64,000 nucleotides of DNA from Cynocephalus volans (lineage: Eukaryota > Chordata > Mammalia > Dermoptera > Cynocephalidae). Positions 1 through 10,740 of the stretch are shown here, piece after piece (the first letter of the stretch is position 1; each line of letters starts with the position of its first letter). Below the pieces are notes generated by a model that was not told the origin of the DNA, ran no database searches, and saw nothing but the letters and a program-made list of their open reading frames with translations. The position numbers were made by a program, and so were the translations under genes. The stretch is taken from the NCBI RefSeq assembly GCF_027409185.1, contig NC_084460.1:63438501-63502500 (forward strand), given 5' to 3'.

Positions 1-1344
1 AAAGAAGGCACAGAACTTGATAAACAAGTTTGGGGGTAGGACAGCCTTACAGAGCATTTTCCAGTCTTGGGTCGTGCAGGGTTGGTGCGCTAAGCCCTGG
101 AGGATGGTTTCTGCCCATGGGGAATTGGGCCCATCCTCTGTGACAGCCTTTTTCAGCTCTTTAAGGTCATGAGCTTCCCAAGGGTACCAAGCGGCCAGCC
201 TATTTCCACCGGGGGCTTTGTCAAATTTGGACCTACAGTCCTTTTTCCAATGTAATCCTTTTTTACATTGGGGGCAAGGTGTGGTAGGGGGTTTTTTGCC
301 TTTAGCCTTGGGACATTGGCTTTTAAAATGACCTTGTCTTCCACAACCAAAACATTGTCGTTGAAGGGTGGGGAAGGATTGTTTCCTGAGGGGATCAGGG
401 CCGTAAACACCTTGAAGTCTTCGGTCAAGTTTTGTGTCTGAGCCTGCAAGGCTGAGGATAAAGTCCTGGCCTCGGCAACAGCCTTTTTTAGTTCTTTTAC
501 AACGTTGACCAGATAGGCCTGAGGGGCCACTTCCCCCCACAGGCTGTGGACGGGCTGCGGATGGCTGGGGGTTCCCAGCGAGCCATAATGGAAAACATGC
601 GGCTCTGCCGGGGATGTTTTTAAAGGTGGGCTAGCCACCTCCACTTCTTCAGGTGCCGCTTTCTCTCCTTCAGCTAAACTTTGGTGGGGTGAGTATGCCG
701 GGAGAGGAGGGTACAGGGTAGGGGCATAGGTATCACTCAATGGCTCAGGGCCTTACATTGGCAGCTTTGTTTCCTTTTTTCTCTCCTCATCGAACTGCGA
801 CCAATCCCTTTCTGCCCCTTCCTGATGCTTGGGATGGAAGCAAAGCTTTAGGGCAGAGATGGTTGGGTAGAACCCTAAGCGGGGGTCTAGCCCGTGACTA
901 ATCTTGTTCTTTCTGGCCATGGTCTGAAGCCGGTCCCAAGTCTCATACGAGAACAAGTTGGACGAAGGTGCCCAAGAGGCCACCTGCACCACATGACGCC
1001 AGGCATTGGTGGCCGTGGAGTCAGATATTTCTAGGCCTCTGCTTTTTAACATGTACTTTAGAGCCTTGCAGGCTGTCGCATCACTCTTTCCACACACACC
1101 TCCCATGTTGCCCTGTTAGGAAGGGACAAAGGGAGCAACAGGGCAGAGAAGTGCAGGGACTTCCCCCTCTTATGGTACTCACCCTGACATGCAGGCGGAT
1201 TACTTCATGTCGACTGCCGCGGTTGCGGGGGCCACTCTGCTGGTTGATCACCCTTCGTCGACCTTCTTTCAGGACCGAGCAGCAGGGGGCTTTACTTGCT
1301 CCCCTTTCACCCACGAGTTTGAAAAAATGCCACACACGGGGCAC
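1..1344 (-). mobile_element. Endogenous betaretrovirus-like (class II) provirus: leader and broken gag, continuing beyond the window
   Basis: Minus-strand proviral interior directly downstream of the LTR at 1345-1921. After a leader of about 240 bases, a matrix-like reading frame opens at 1106 and meets an in-frame TAA at 753-755. The same frame then continues open from 740 to 155 as a proline-rich linker (PPL/YPP-type motifs). In another frame, open from about position 430 to the window edge, two CCHC zinc knuckles (about 255-370) are typical of nucleocapsid. This frame runs straight on into a segment (about 1-200) resembling the N-terminal capsid domain of HERV-K-type gag, with a GPNSP motif and a TTQDW motif. 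The normal order is matrix-linker-capsid-nucleocapsid, so the order here is abnormal. Pol, env and the 3' LTR are outside the window. The element is defective as seen; family assignment rests on motif recognition. Confidence 0.8.
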
Positions 1345-1921
1345 TGTAAGACCCGTGAACTAAGGACAAATCTCACACGTCAGGGGTGGCTCACTTTACC
1401 AAGACCACGAGACAAGAGATCGCTGCAATCAAGCAAGAGGAGTTTTATTTCAGCATGCTGGGTCGCTTTGTCTTCTGGACATAAGCGGTCCCGAGTTCTT
1501 TAACACCCAGGTTTTCATACAGTTTCTTTAGATAGTTTTTCATAACAGGAATAGCTGCTAATTAACTGAGGCACTTTAGGATTTATGGTTAGGCTCAACA
1601 GGCTAGCACCCCGATAAGAGATGATACATTTTTCAATCGTTTATCTTCCCTGGTCCAGCCAGGTGTCTTGAAGATAAGGGGGGGCTGGTTTAGTCCTTGG
1701 GACCAACTGGTTCCTGGAATGTGTGTTTAAGTCTGCCTGACCTCTTCTTGACCTCTTAGAAGCTGCTTTACTTAAAATGCCTTTAGATATGTTTCCCGTT
1801 TTAGCAAGCGTTTGCAGAAACAAATTGTGCAGGTTAAAGCTATACTAGCAAATTGTGCAGGTTAGAGCTATATTTTTTCATTACTACAATCCTACAATCT
1901 TTCCATTACTACAATCCTACA
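1345..1921 (-). mobile_element. 5' LTR of the class II endogenous retrovirus
   Basis: Read on the minus strand, the element starts TGTAGGATTG at 1921 and ends CTTACA at 1345, giving TG...CA ends and a length of 577 bases. An AATAAA signal lies near 1443-1450, followed by an R-U5 stretch and then the gag leader. Short tandem duplications are visible near the U3 start (GGATTGTAGTAATG repeated, and CTAACCTGCACAATTTG repeated). The sequence just after the LTR should be the primer-binding site; it begins GTGCCCCGTGTGTGGC and I cannot assign it to a tRNA. Confidence 0.7.
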
Positions 1922-1930
1922 GCACCACTC

Positions 1931-2440
1931 TGTCGGGTCCACTGCCGGCCGACCCAAACAGCCCTAGCCTCGTTCCTTTCGGTGGGCGAGCGAATGCCCT
2001 GGATTCTTCTTACCCTCCCTTTGGAAAGAGATGGGGGAAGAGAGCCGTGAAGAGAGGTGAGTACACCACCAGCCCCAACCAGCCCGGTTAAAGGACACTC
2101 AGACACGGCAGGGGTTCTGTCGAGCAGTTCCGTTTATTATCACCCAAGTACTTGCTTTTAAAGGCAAATGGGGAAGGGAGGTTTTTTACATAATCCTATC
2201 AGCTTAAAGATTACGAGAGCATGCATCCTGTCTCAATGCCTAGCTATTGCAACCAGGCAGTGTTCACGAATGCAGAAGCACGTATTTGGCCAATAAAGGC
2301 TAAGGCAGGGTTCCCACAGACACTCCCACCCTACTTCCTCCCGGCGCTGTCTTAGGCTGCCACTTTAATACACCCTTGTGGGCCTATAATGGCACGGCTT
2401 GTAATGTCACTTAAGGTGGCGTAGTTTTTAAGGCCCGACA
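1931..2440 (-). mobile_element. Second LTR, nested next to the first
   Basis: A 510-base unit with perfect 7-base terminal inverted repeats: TGTCGGG at one end (2440 on the minus strand) and CCCGACA at the other (1931). An AATAAA lies at about 2133-2138 in minus orientation, consistent with a U3-R-U5 layout. Only nine bases (1922-1930) separate it from the LTR at 1345-1921. On the minus strand these nine bases end TGGTGC, which could be the start of a primer-binding site cut by the later insertion. No target duplication is visible on the two sides of this LTR. Confidence 0.65.
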
Positions 2441-2455
2441 GTACCAGAGGAACTC

Positions 2456-2456
<1 letters not shown>

Positions 2457-2520
<64 letters not shown>
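2457..2520. repeat. (GATA)n microsatellite
   Basis: About sixteen near-perfect copies of the tetranucleotide AGAT, followed by a degraded ATAGAT tract to about 2562. Confidence 0.97.
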
Positions 2521-2564
2521 TAAATATAGATATAGATAGATAGATATTATAGATATAGATATAA

Positions 2565-3412
2565 AATAACTAGTGTTGGCAAGTATGTGCAGAAATTGGA
2601 ATCCCTTATGCATTGCTGGTGGGAATGTAAAATGGTAATACCACTGTGGAAAACAAAAAAATTAAACACGGAATTGCCATATGATTCAACAATTCTATTC
2701 TAGGTATATATCCAAAGAATTGAAAACAGGGATTCAAACAGATACTTGCATACCAGTGTTCATAGCAGCATTATTCACAATATCCAAATGGTAGAAACAA
2801 CCCAAATATTTATCAACAGATGAATGGGTAAACGAAGTGTGACATATACATAAAATGGAATATTATTTGACCTTAAAAAAATGAAATTCTGATATATGCT
2901 ACAACTTGGATGAACCTTAAAAACATTATGTAGTTTTCTGTCTTGGGCCACCCTGCATGCCACGTGGGTACTTAGGACCCAGGACAGCAGGAGAAAGGGT
3001 ATGTTTGCCCAGTATCTCAAGGGCCTAATACTGGTTGATAAAGGTTTAACTTGGTATGAGGAAAAAACAAAACAAAACAAAACAAAACCCAAAACTCAAA
3101 TTATGTTAAGTGAAATAAACCAGAACAAAAGGACAATTATTGTATGATTCTACTTACACAGGTACCTGAAATAGACAAAACATAGAGACAGAGAATAGAA
3201 TAGAGGTTACTACGAGCTGGGGGAAGGAGGGGTGGGGAATACTATTTAATGGGTACAGAGTTTCTGTTTTGGATGACAAACAAGTTCTGGAAATGGACAG
3301 TGGCGATGGTTGCACAACATTGTGAACGTACTTAATGCTACTGGATTCTGTATTTAAAATAGTTAAAATGGAAAATTTTATATTATGTGTATTTTACCAT
3401 GATTAAAAAAAA
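2565..3412 (+). mobile_element. Old L1 3' end (ORF2 C-terminus and 3' UTR), with a small insertion
   Basis: Typical L1 ORF2 3' phrases (GGTGGGAATGTAAAATGGT, CATAGCAGCATTATTCACAA, TGAATGGGTAAACGAAGTGTG) run to an A-rich tail at about 3405. The L1 text is interrupted at about 2933-3090 by an unrelated stretch that ends in (AAAAC)n, described as a finding. Confidence 0.85.
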
Positions 3413-4130
3413 GACAATGAAATACCACTTCATACCCCTTAGGACGGCCATAATAAAAAAGACAGACAATAACAAATGTTGGTGAGGATGTGAAGAAATT
3501 GAAACCCTCATATATTGTTAGTGCAAATGTAAACTGATGTAGTCACTGTGAAAAAGTTTCGCAGTTTCTTAAAATGTTAAAAAGAGTTCCCATATAACTC
3601 AGTAATTTCTCTTCTAGATATATACCCAAGAGAAATAAAAACATGCATCTACACAAAAAACTTGTATATGAATGTTCATAGCAGCATTATTCAAAATAGC
3701 CAAAAGGGAAAACAACCTCAATTCTTTAAACTGACTGATGGATAAGTAAAATTTGGTAGATCCATTTAAGGGAATATTAGTGATAAAAAGAAATTAAATA
3801 TTGCTACATGCCACAATATGCATGAACCTTAAAAACATGCTAAGTGAAAGAAGCTAGCTGGTCAGTTAGCTCAGTTGGTTAGAGTATGGTGCTGATAATA
3901 CCAAGGTCCAGAGTTCAATCTCTGTACTGGCCAGCTTCCCAAAAAGAAGAAGTAGCAGTAGTCAGTTACAAAAAATCACGTATTATATGATTTAATTTAA
4001 ATGAAATGTCCAGAGTAAGCAAATTTGTTGAAACCAAAAGTAGATTAGGAGTTGCTAGGGGTGTAAAAGGTGGGGAATAGAGAGTGACTGCTAATGGATA
4101 CAGGGTTTCCTTATGGGGTGATGAAAATAT
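3413..4130 (+). mobile_element. Second old L1 3' fragment, with an inserted SINE
   Basis: The same L1 3' module appears again (TTGGTGAGGATGTGAAGAAATTG, CATAGCAGCATTATTCAAAA, AATGTCCAGAGTAAGCAAAT). It is a separate, diverged copy placed directly after the preceding one. A tRNA-Ile-derived SINE sits inside it at 3857-3950. Confidence 0.8.
3857..3950 (+). mobile_element. tRNA-Ile-derived SINE (monomer)
   Basis: The body (CTGGTCAGTTAGCTCAGTTG..., GGTCCAGAGTTCAATCTC) follows tRNA-Ile(AAT) from the A box through the B box, ending GGCCAGC and an A-rich tail. It lies within L1 sequence. Confidence 0.85.
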
Positions 4131-7100
4131 TCTAAAATTAAAATTTCTTGAAACTAATGAAAATAAAGATATATCATACCAAAACCTGTGGGATACTGCA
4201 AAAGCAGTACTGAGAGGGAAATTTATTGCAATAAACACTTATATCAATAGAATGGAAAGATTTCAAATAAAAGACCTAATGTTACACCTCAGAAAACTAG
4301 AAAAACAACAACAATCCAATCCTAAAGGTAGAAGATGAAAAAAATAAAGATTAGAGCAGAACTAAATGAAATAGACACCCAAAAAACAATAGAACAGATC
4401 AATGAAACAAAAAGTTGGTTTTTTGAGAAGATAAAATAGACAAACCATTAGCAAGGTTAACAAAAAAAGAAGAGAGAAGACCCAAATAACAAAAATCAGA
4501 AATGAAAAGAGAGACATTACAACCAATACCACAGAAATACAAAGAATCATTAGAGACTATTCTAAACAACTGAATGACAACAAATGTGAAAACCTGGAAG
4601 ATATGGATAAGTATCTGGACACATACAAACTACCCAGACTGAATCAAGAAGAGATAGAAAACCTAAACAGACCAATAACAAGCAATGAGATTGAAGCTGG
4701 AATCAGCAATCTCCCAGGTCTGGATGGCTTTACAGCTGAATTAATACCAATTCTCCTCAAACTATTCCAAAAAATTGAAACAGAAGCCATTCTTCCAAAC
4801 TCATTCTATGAGGCCAACATAACTCTGATACCAAAACCAGATAAAGACACAAGAGAAAAAGAAAATTACAGGTCAATAACCTTAACGAACATAGATGCAA
4901 AAACCTTCAACAAAATATTAGCAATCAGAATATATAGCAGCACATCAAAAATATTATACACCATGATCAAGTGGAATTTATCCCAGGAATGCAAGGATGA
5001 TTCAACATACAAACATCAATAAATGTGATATACCATATCAACAAAATCAAGGACAAAAACCATATGATTATCTCAATAGATGCTGAAAAAGCATTCGACA
5101 AAATTCAACGTCCTTCATGATAAAGACTCTCAACAAATTAGGTATAGAAGGAAAGTATCTCAACACAATAAAAGCCATCTATGACAAATTTACTGCCATC
5201 ATTCTCAATGGAGAAAAACTGAAGGCTTTTCCCTTAAGAACAGGAACAAGACAAGGATGCCCACTCTCACCACTTCTATTTAACACAGTACTGGAGGTAC
5301 TAGCCAGAGCAATCAGGTAAGAGAAAGAAATAAAGGGCATCCAGATTGGAAAAGATGAAGCCAAACTGTCCCTATTTGCAGAAAACCTGATACTATATAT
5401 AGAAAAACCTAAAGATTCTATCAAAAAACTCCTAGAGCTGGTTAATAATTTCAGTAACACTGCAGGATACAAGATAAATGCCTAAAAATCAGTTGCATTT
5501 ATATCTTCCAATAATGAGCTAACAGAAAGAGAAATCAAGAAAGTAAGCCCATTTAAAACAGTCACAAAAAATAAAATAAAATACCTAGGAATCAATTTAA
5601 CCAAGGAGGTGAAAGATCTCTACAATGAGAACTACAAACCACTACTGAAAGAAATTAAAGAAGACACAAAAAGATGGAAAGACATTCCATGCTCTTGGAT
5701 TAGAAGAATTAACATTGTGAAAATATCTATACTACCCAAAGTGATATACAGATTCAATGCAATCCCCAACAAAATACCAATGACATTCTTCACAGAAATG
5801 GAAAAAACAATCTCAACATTCATCCGGAGCAACAAAAGACCTTGAATAGCCAAAGCAATCGGAGCAAAAAAATAAAGCTGGAAGCATAACACTACCTGAT
5901 TTCAAATCAGACAAACCTACAGTAACCCGAACAGCATGATACTGGCATAAAAATAGACACTCGGTCCAGTGGAGCAGAATAGAGACCCCAGAAATCACCC
6001 CTCAGGCTTAGAACCATCTGGTATTTGACAAAGGCAAGAAAAACGTACATTGGGGAAAAGACCGCCTCTTCAATAAGTGGTGCTGGGAAAACTGGATATC
6101 CATATGCAGAAGAATGAAACTAGACATGCATCTCTCACCATATACTAAAATCAACTCAAAATGGATTAAAGACTTAAGTATAATACCTGAAACTGTAAAA
6201 GTAACAAGGTAAAATATAGGTGAAACACTTCAGGAAGTAGGTCTGGGCACAGACTTTATGAACATGAGCCCGAAAACACAGCAAGAAAAGAAAAAGTAAG
6301 CAAATGGGACTATATCAAACTAAAAAGCTTCTGCACAGCAAAGGAAACAATCAACAGAGTGAAACAACAACCTACAGAGCGGGAGAAAATTTTTGCTAAC
6401 TATGCATCTGACAAGGGATAATATCCATAATGTACAAGGAACTCAAGCAATTACACAGCAAGAGAAACAAATAATCCAATTTAAAAATGGGCAAAGGAGC
6501 TGAACAGATATTTTTCAAAGGAAGACATGCAAATGGCCAACAGGTACATGAAAAAATGCTCAACATCACTAGTCATCAGGGAAATGCAAATTAAAACCAC
6601 ACTGCGGTATCACCTCACCTCAGACTGGCTATAATAAAAAAGACAGAGAATAACAACTGTTGGTGAGGGTGTGAAGAGAAGGGAATGCTCCTCCACTTTT
6701 GGTGGGACTATAAATTAGTACCATTACTATGGAAAACAGTATGAAGATTTCTCAAACAACTACAGATAGGTCTTCCATACGATCCAGCAATCCCCTTTCT
6801 GGGTGTATACACAAAGGAATGGAAATCATCATGTGGAAGGGATACCTGCACTCCCATGTTCATCATAGCACTGTTTACAATAGTCAGGACATGGAACCAA
6901 CCTAAATGTCCACCAATGGAAGATTGGGTAAGGAAATTGTGGCATATATACACCATGGAATACTACTCTGCCATAAAAAAGAATGAAATTCTCCCATTTG
7001 CAACAACATAGATAAGTTTGGAGAAATTTATGTTGAGTGAAATAAGCAAAGCACAGAGGGATAAATACCACATGTACTCACTCATAAGTGGGAGCTAAGA

Positions 7101-7392
7101 GAAAAAGAAGGAAGGAAAGAAAGGCCACAGTGGTTTGTTGGACTTGCAGAGGGAGAGAGCTTACCTAGGGATACAAAGTGGACTGGGGGAAAGGGGGATG
7201 GGGAGGGAGGTTGGGGATAATTAAGTGTGGGACATGGGGTATAATTGCAATTTGTGATAATGGGCATCTTGCCCATATGGATCTGACCATCATATCTTGG
7301 GCACAAGTGGTGACAATCAGCTTTGTATCCCACGAATATTCATAACCAATAAAAAATTAAATAAATAAAATAAAACCAATTCTTTGATTCTA
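4131..7392 (+). mobile_element. L1 fragment: ORF2 reverse transcriptase to 3' UTR
   Basis: Begins inside ORF2 (TTTCTTGAAACTAATGAAAA) and runs through the reverse transcriptase region. Peptide fragments include [10 protein letters not shown] near 4820-4855 and [16 protein letters not shown] near 5236-5285. It continues to the ORF2 C-terminal region, a G-rich 3' UTR around 7180-7220 and a poly(A) tail near 7390. Many stops and frameshifts break ORF2; the longest open piece is 139 codons (4603-5022). 5'-truncated and inactive. Confidence 0.9.
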
Positions 7393-9215
7393 AAAAAAAA
7401 AAAAGAAAGAGGAGAAAATATTCTAAAATTTATTGTCGTGATGGTTGCATAACTCAGCAATATACTAAAAACAATTATACACTTTAAATGGGTGCATTAT
7501 ATCTCAACAAAGCTGTCTAAAATGACAATCTAAAGAGAAAATAATAGCAGTGTATTGTGGAGTACATTTCATATTTAGAACTAAAATGTATAGCAACAGT
7601 AGCACAAAGCATAGAAAGGGGAAAGGGGAAACTGAATTATACTAAAAGTTCTCACATTTATGTGAAATGTACAATATTATTTGAATGTAAACTATGATAA
7701 ATTAAAGATATATATTATGAATCCTAAATCCACCACTAAACACATAAAATGAAAAGGTATAGCTAATAAGGGAATCATGACTATAAAATAGATGCATAAA
7801 AAATTCTCAATAAGAAAAAAAAAACAGAAAAGAAGAAGATAGGAACAAAAGAACTGACAGAGCAAATAAAAAACAAACAGCAAGTTGGTAGATTTAACCC
7901 CAACATTATCGATAAATACATTAAAGACTAAATTTCTGATTAAAGGCAGCAATTGTCAGATTAGATATAAAAGTAAGTCGCTATATATGCCACCTACAAG
8001 AAACACATTTAAAGATGAACATAGACTAAAAATTAAAAGAATGGAAAAGACATATCATTCAAACCCTACTCTAAGGAAATTTAAATGACTATATTAATAT
8101 TAAAGCACACTTCAGAAAAAGAAATGTTACCAGAGATAAAGAGGGACACTACATATTGGAAAAGGGATCCATTCATTAGGAAGACATAATCATAAACATA
8201 TGTGCCCTCAAGGATGTAGTTTTAAAGTACCTGAAGCAAAAACTTACAGAACTGAAAGGAGAAACAGATAAATATACAATTAGAGTTGGAGATTTCAAAA
8301 TTCTTTTTTCAGTAAATAGACCAAAAAAAAAAAAAAAGAGAGAGAATAATAAGACTTGAATAACACTGTTGACAAACTTGACTTAATTGGCATTTACAGA
8401 ACAGCTGAAAACTTTAATACTCCTCTCTCAGCAATTCATAAAATATTTAGAGAAAATAAGTCAGTAAAGATATAAAATATACAGTAAAGATACAAAAGTG
8501 TCTTTCAAAAAATACACTATCAATTTGACCTAACTGATATTTATAAAACTCTCCACTCAACAAAAGCAGAATACACATTCTTCTGAAGTGCACACAGAAT
8601 ATTTACCAGAACAGACCATATTCATAGCCATTAAACAAGTTTCAGTGCATTTAAAAGGATTGAAATTATACAAACTTTTTTTTTGGTGGCTGGCTGGTAC
8701 CAAAAAACCCTTGACCTCGATGTTATCAACACCATGCTCTAACCAACTGAGCTAACCAGCCCGCCCCACAAACTTGTTTTTTGACCACAACAGAATTTAC
8801 TAGAAATCTATAACAGAAAGTTTTATGGAAAAGTCCTCAAATATTTGGAAACTACACAACATCCATGGTCAAATACCATGTGTCAAAGAAGAAATCACAG
8901 GGGGAAATTAAAAAGTATTTTGAACTAATTGAAAAAAAAAGACAAGTTTGTGAGATGCAGCTATAGCAGTGCTTAGAGAAAATAAATAACATTAAATGCT
9001 TATATATGAACAAAGAAAAACCTCAAATTAGTGATCTAAGTTTCTGTCTCAGGAAACTAGAAACAGAAGAGCAAATTAAACCTAAATAACCAGAACTAAG
9101 GAAATAAAAAAGATAAGAGAGGAAATTAATGGAATGGAAAATGAAAAAACAGTAGGGAAAATGAATAAAACTCAAAACTGGTTCTTTGAAAAAATAATAA
9201 AATGATAGACCTTCA
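7393..9215 (+). mobile_element. Older L1 fragments (ORF2 endonuclease to early RT region)
   Basis: A short L1 3' remnant (to about 7560) is followed by AT-rich sequence. From about 7870 a degraded ORF2 fragment reads GTTGGTAGATTTAACCCC through ACACATTCTTCTGAAGTGCA and GGAAACTACACAACA. No reading frame longer than 86 codons remains. A SINE is inserted at 8675-8763. Confidence 0.75.
8675..8763 (-). mobile_element. tRNA-Ile-derived SINE (monomer, minus)
   Basis: Reverse complement reads GGCTGGTTAGCTCAGTTGGT and ends in a poly(A) tail (the T run at 8676-8685 on plus). Same family as 3857-3950. Confidence 0.85.
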
Positions 9216-9224
9216 GCCCAGGGA

Positions 9225-9785
9225 TTGGCTAACTTTTTCTATAAAGGGTCAAATAATAAATATTTTAGAATTTGCAGGCCACACAATCTGTTCAACTTGC
9301 AACTACTTAACTCTGCCATTGTAGCATGAAAGCAGGCATAGATGACACGTAAATAAATGAATGTGACTGATGCAGTTTGGATGTGTTGTCCCCTCCAAAA
9401 CTCATGTAGAAATCTGATCCCTATGAATGGATTAATGCTCTCCCTGGGGGAGGGGGTGTTAATGAGTGAGTTCTTACTCACTCATTTAAAAGACCTTGGC
9501 ACCTCCCCCCCCCTCTTGCTGGCTCCTTTCCCCTCACCATGTGATCTGCTTGTACCTGCCGGCTGCCTGCTGCTTTCCACCATGAGTAGAAGCAGTCTGA
9601 GGCCCATGCCAGACATAGCTGTCACAGAACTGTAAGCCAAGTAAACTTCTGTTCTTTATAAATTACCCAGTCTCAGGTATTTCTGTTATAGTAACACAAA
9701 AGGACTAATACAGTGGCTGAGTTCCAAAACATTTTATTTATAAAAACAGGCAGCAAGATGGATTTAGTACAACAGTGTAATTTGC
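9225..9785 (+). mobile_element. hAT-like nonautonomous DNA element split by a MaLR LTR
   Basis: The left part, 9225-9360 (GGCTAACTTTTTCTATAAAGG, then AATAATAAATATTTTAG), and the right part, about 9714-9785 (TCCAAAACATTTTATTTATA), are halves of a common mammalian DNA-transposon relic. A MaLR LTR separates them. Near-identical words GTGACTG and GTGGCTG flank the LTR and look like its target duplication. Confidence 0.6.
9366..9714 (+). mobile_element. MaLR (ERVL-MaLR, MST/MLT1-like) solo LTR
   Basis: Starts near TGATGCAGTTTGGATGTGTT and ends CTGTTATAGTAACACAAAAG with ACTAATACAG. These are the characteristic start and end of MST/THE1/MLT1-type LTRs. An AGTAAACTTCTGTTCTTTAT segment sits at the usual polyadenylation region. 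Confidence 0.85.
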
Positions 9786-9804
9786 CCACCTTTACTCTTT
9801 CCAG

Positions 9805-9807
<3 letters not shown>

Positions 9808-9869
<62 letters not shown>
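9808..9869. repeat. (TG)n(AG)n microsatellite
   Basis: About 18 TG repeats (9808-9844) followed by about 13 AG/GA repeats. The open frames called through it are artefacts of the repeat. Confidence 0.97.
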
Positions 9870-10059
9870 ACATAAATTAAAATGACCTAAATCAGGAATG
9901 AAAAAGGAGACATCACTACATATCATACAGACTCCATGATCAGCTAGTCACCCCAGGCCATTCTACCCCCACCCCTCACTCCATCCATGGCAAGAATGCA
10001 GAAACCACAACAAGGTATGTGCCTTCAATGTTGACATGCATTTTACTGAGTAACTAATT

Positions 10060-10510
10060 TATGCTAACAGGCAAAACAAAGATCCCTGACCTTGTGGAGC
10101 TTACCTTCTAATGAGGAACACTGAGAATAAATAATATACATAGTCCATTTGTAAGAAGTTGGTAAAAACTGTGAAGAAAAACAGTAAAGTAGGACAAGGG
10201 AAGAACAGTTGGATTGCTGAGAATTTTAAATGGTGTGAGGATCCAGGAAGTTCTCATTAAGGAAGTAACATTTGAGCAAAGACCTGGAGGAGGTGATGGA
10301 GCAAGCCATGTGGAAGAATGTCCCAGGCAGAGGGAACAGCCAAGGCACAGGCTGTGTAGCAGAGCCATCCCTGGCACATCTGATGAAAAGCCGAGGCCAG
10401 AGTGGTTACAGTGCAATGGATAAAGGGGAGAGAGAGGTACAAAGAGAGATGAGAGCTGTTCGCGGGAACCAGTCAGCATAGGGCCTTATGGTCTATGCTG
10501 TGGAATGGGT
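10060..10510 (+). mobile_element. L2 LINE fragment
   Basis: Resembles the conserved L2 3' region: GATCCCTGACCTTGTGGAGC, AACATTTGAGCAAAGACCTG, then CCCAGGCAGAGGGAACAGCC and GGGCCTTATGGTC. It lies in what would be a PTPN18 intron. Confidence 0.7.
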
Positions 10511-10740
10511 GAGAAACCCAGCAGAAGAGGGGTTGCCAACACTGAGTGAATGGCCCCATGAACAGAAGGAAAAAGATCAACCAAAAATTAAAGGGAGAAA
10601 TAGTGGGCTTCCTACAGAGTCATAGTGGGGTCACTCCAAGAACTGGGCCCTGGCGTCTCAGGGTCAGGAAGGAGCTAGCAAGATTCCTCCTCCCTCCTCC
10701 CGCACAAGGGCATGCATTCTGGGGGGCTGAGGACACCTAC

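Noticed and set aside
2428-2613. Ile/Tyr/Leu/Ser repeat protein on the minus strand
   Set aside because: Translation of the (GATA)n microsatellite.
9673-9873. Minus-strand open frame with long Ser/Leu/Thr/His repeats
   Set aside because: Translation of the (TG)n(AG)n microsatellite.
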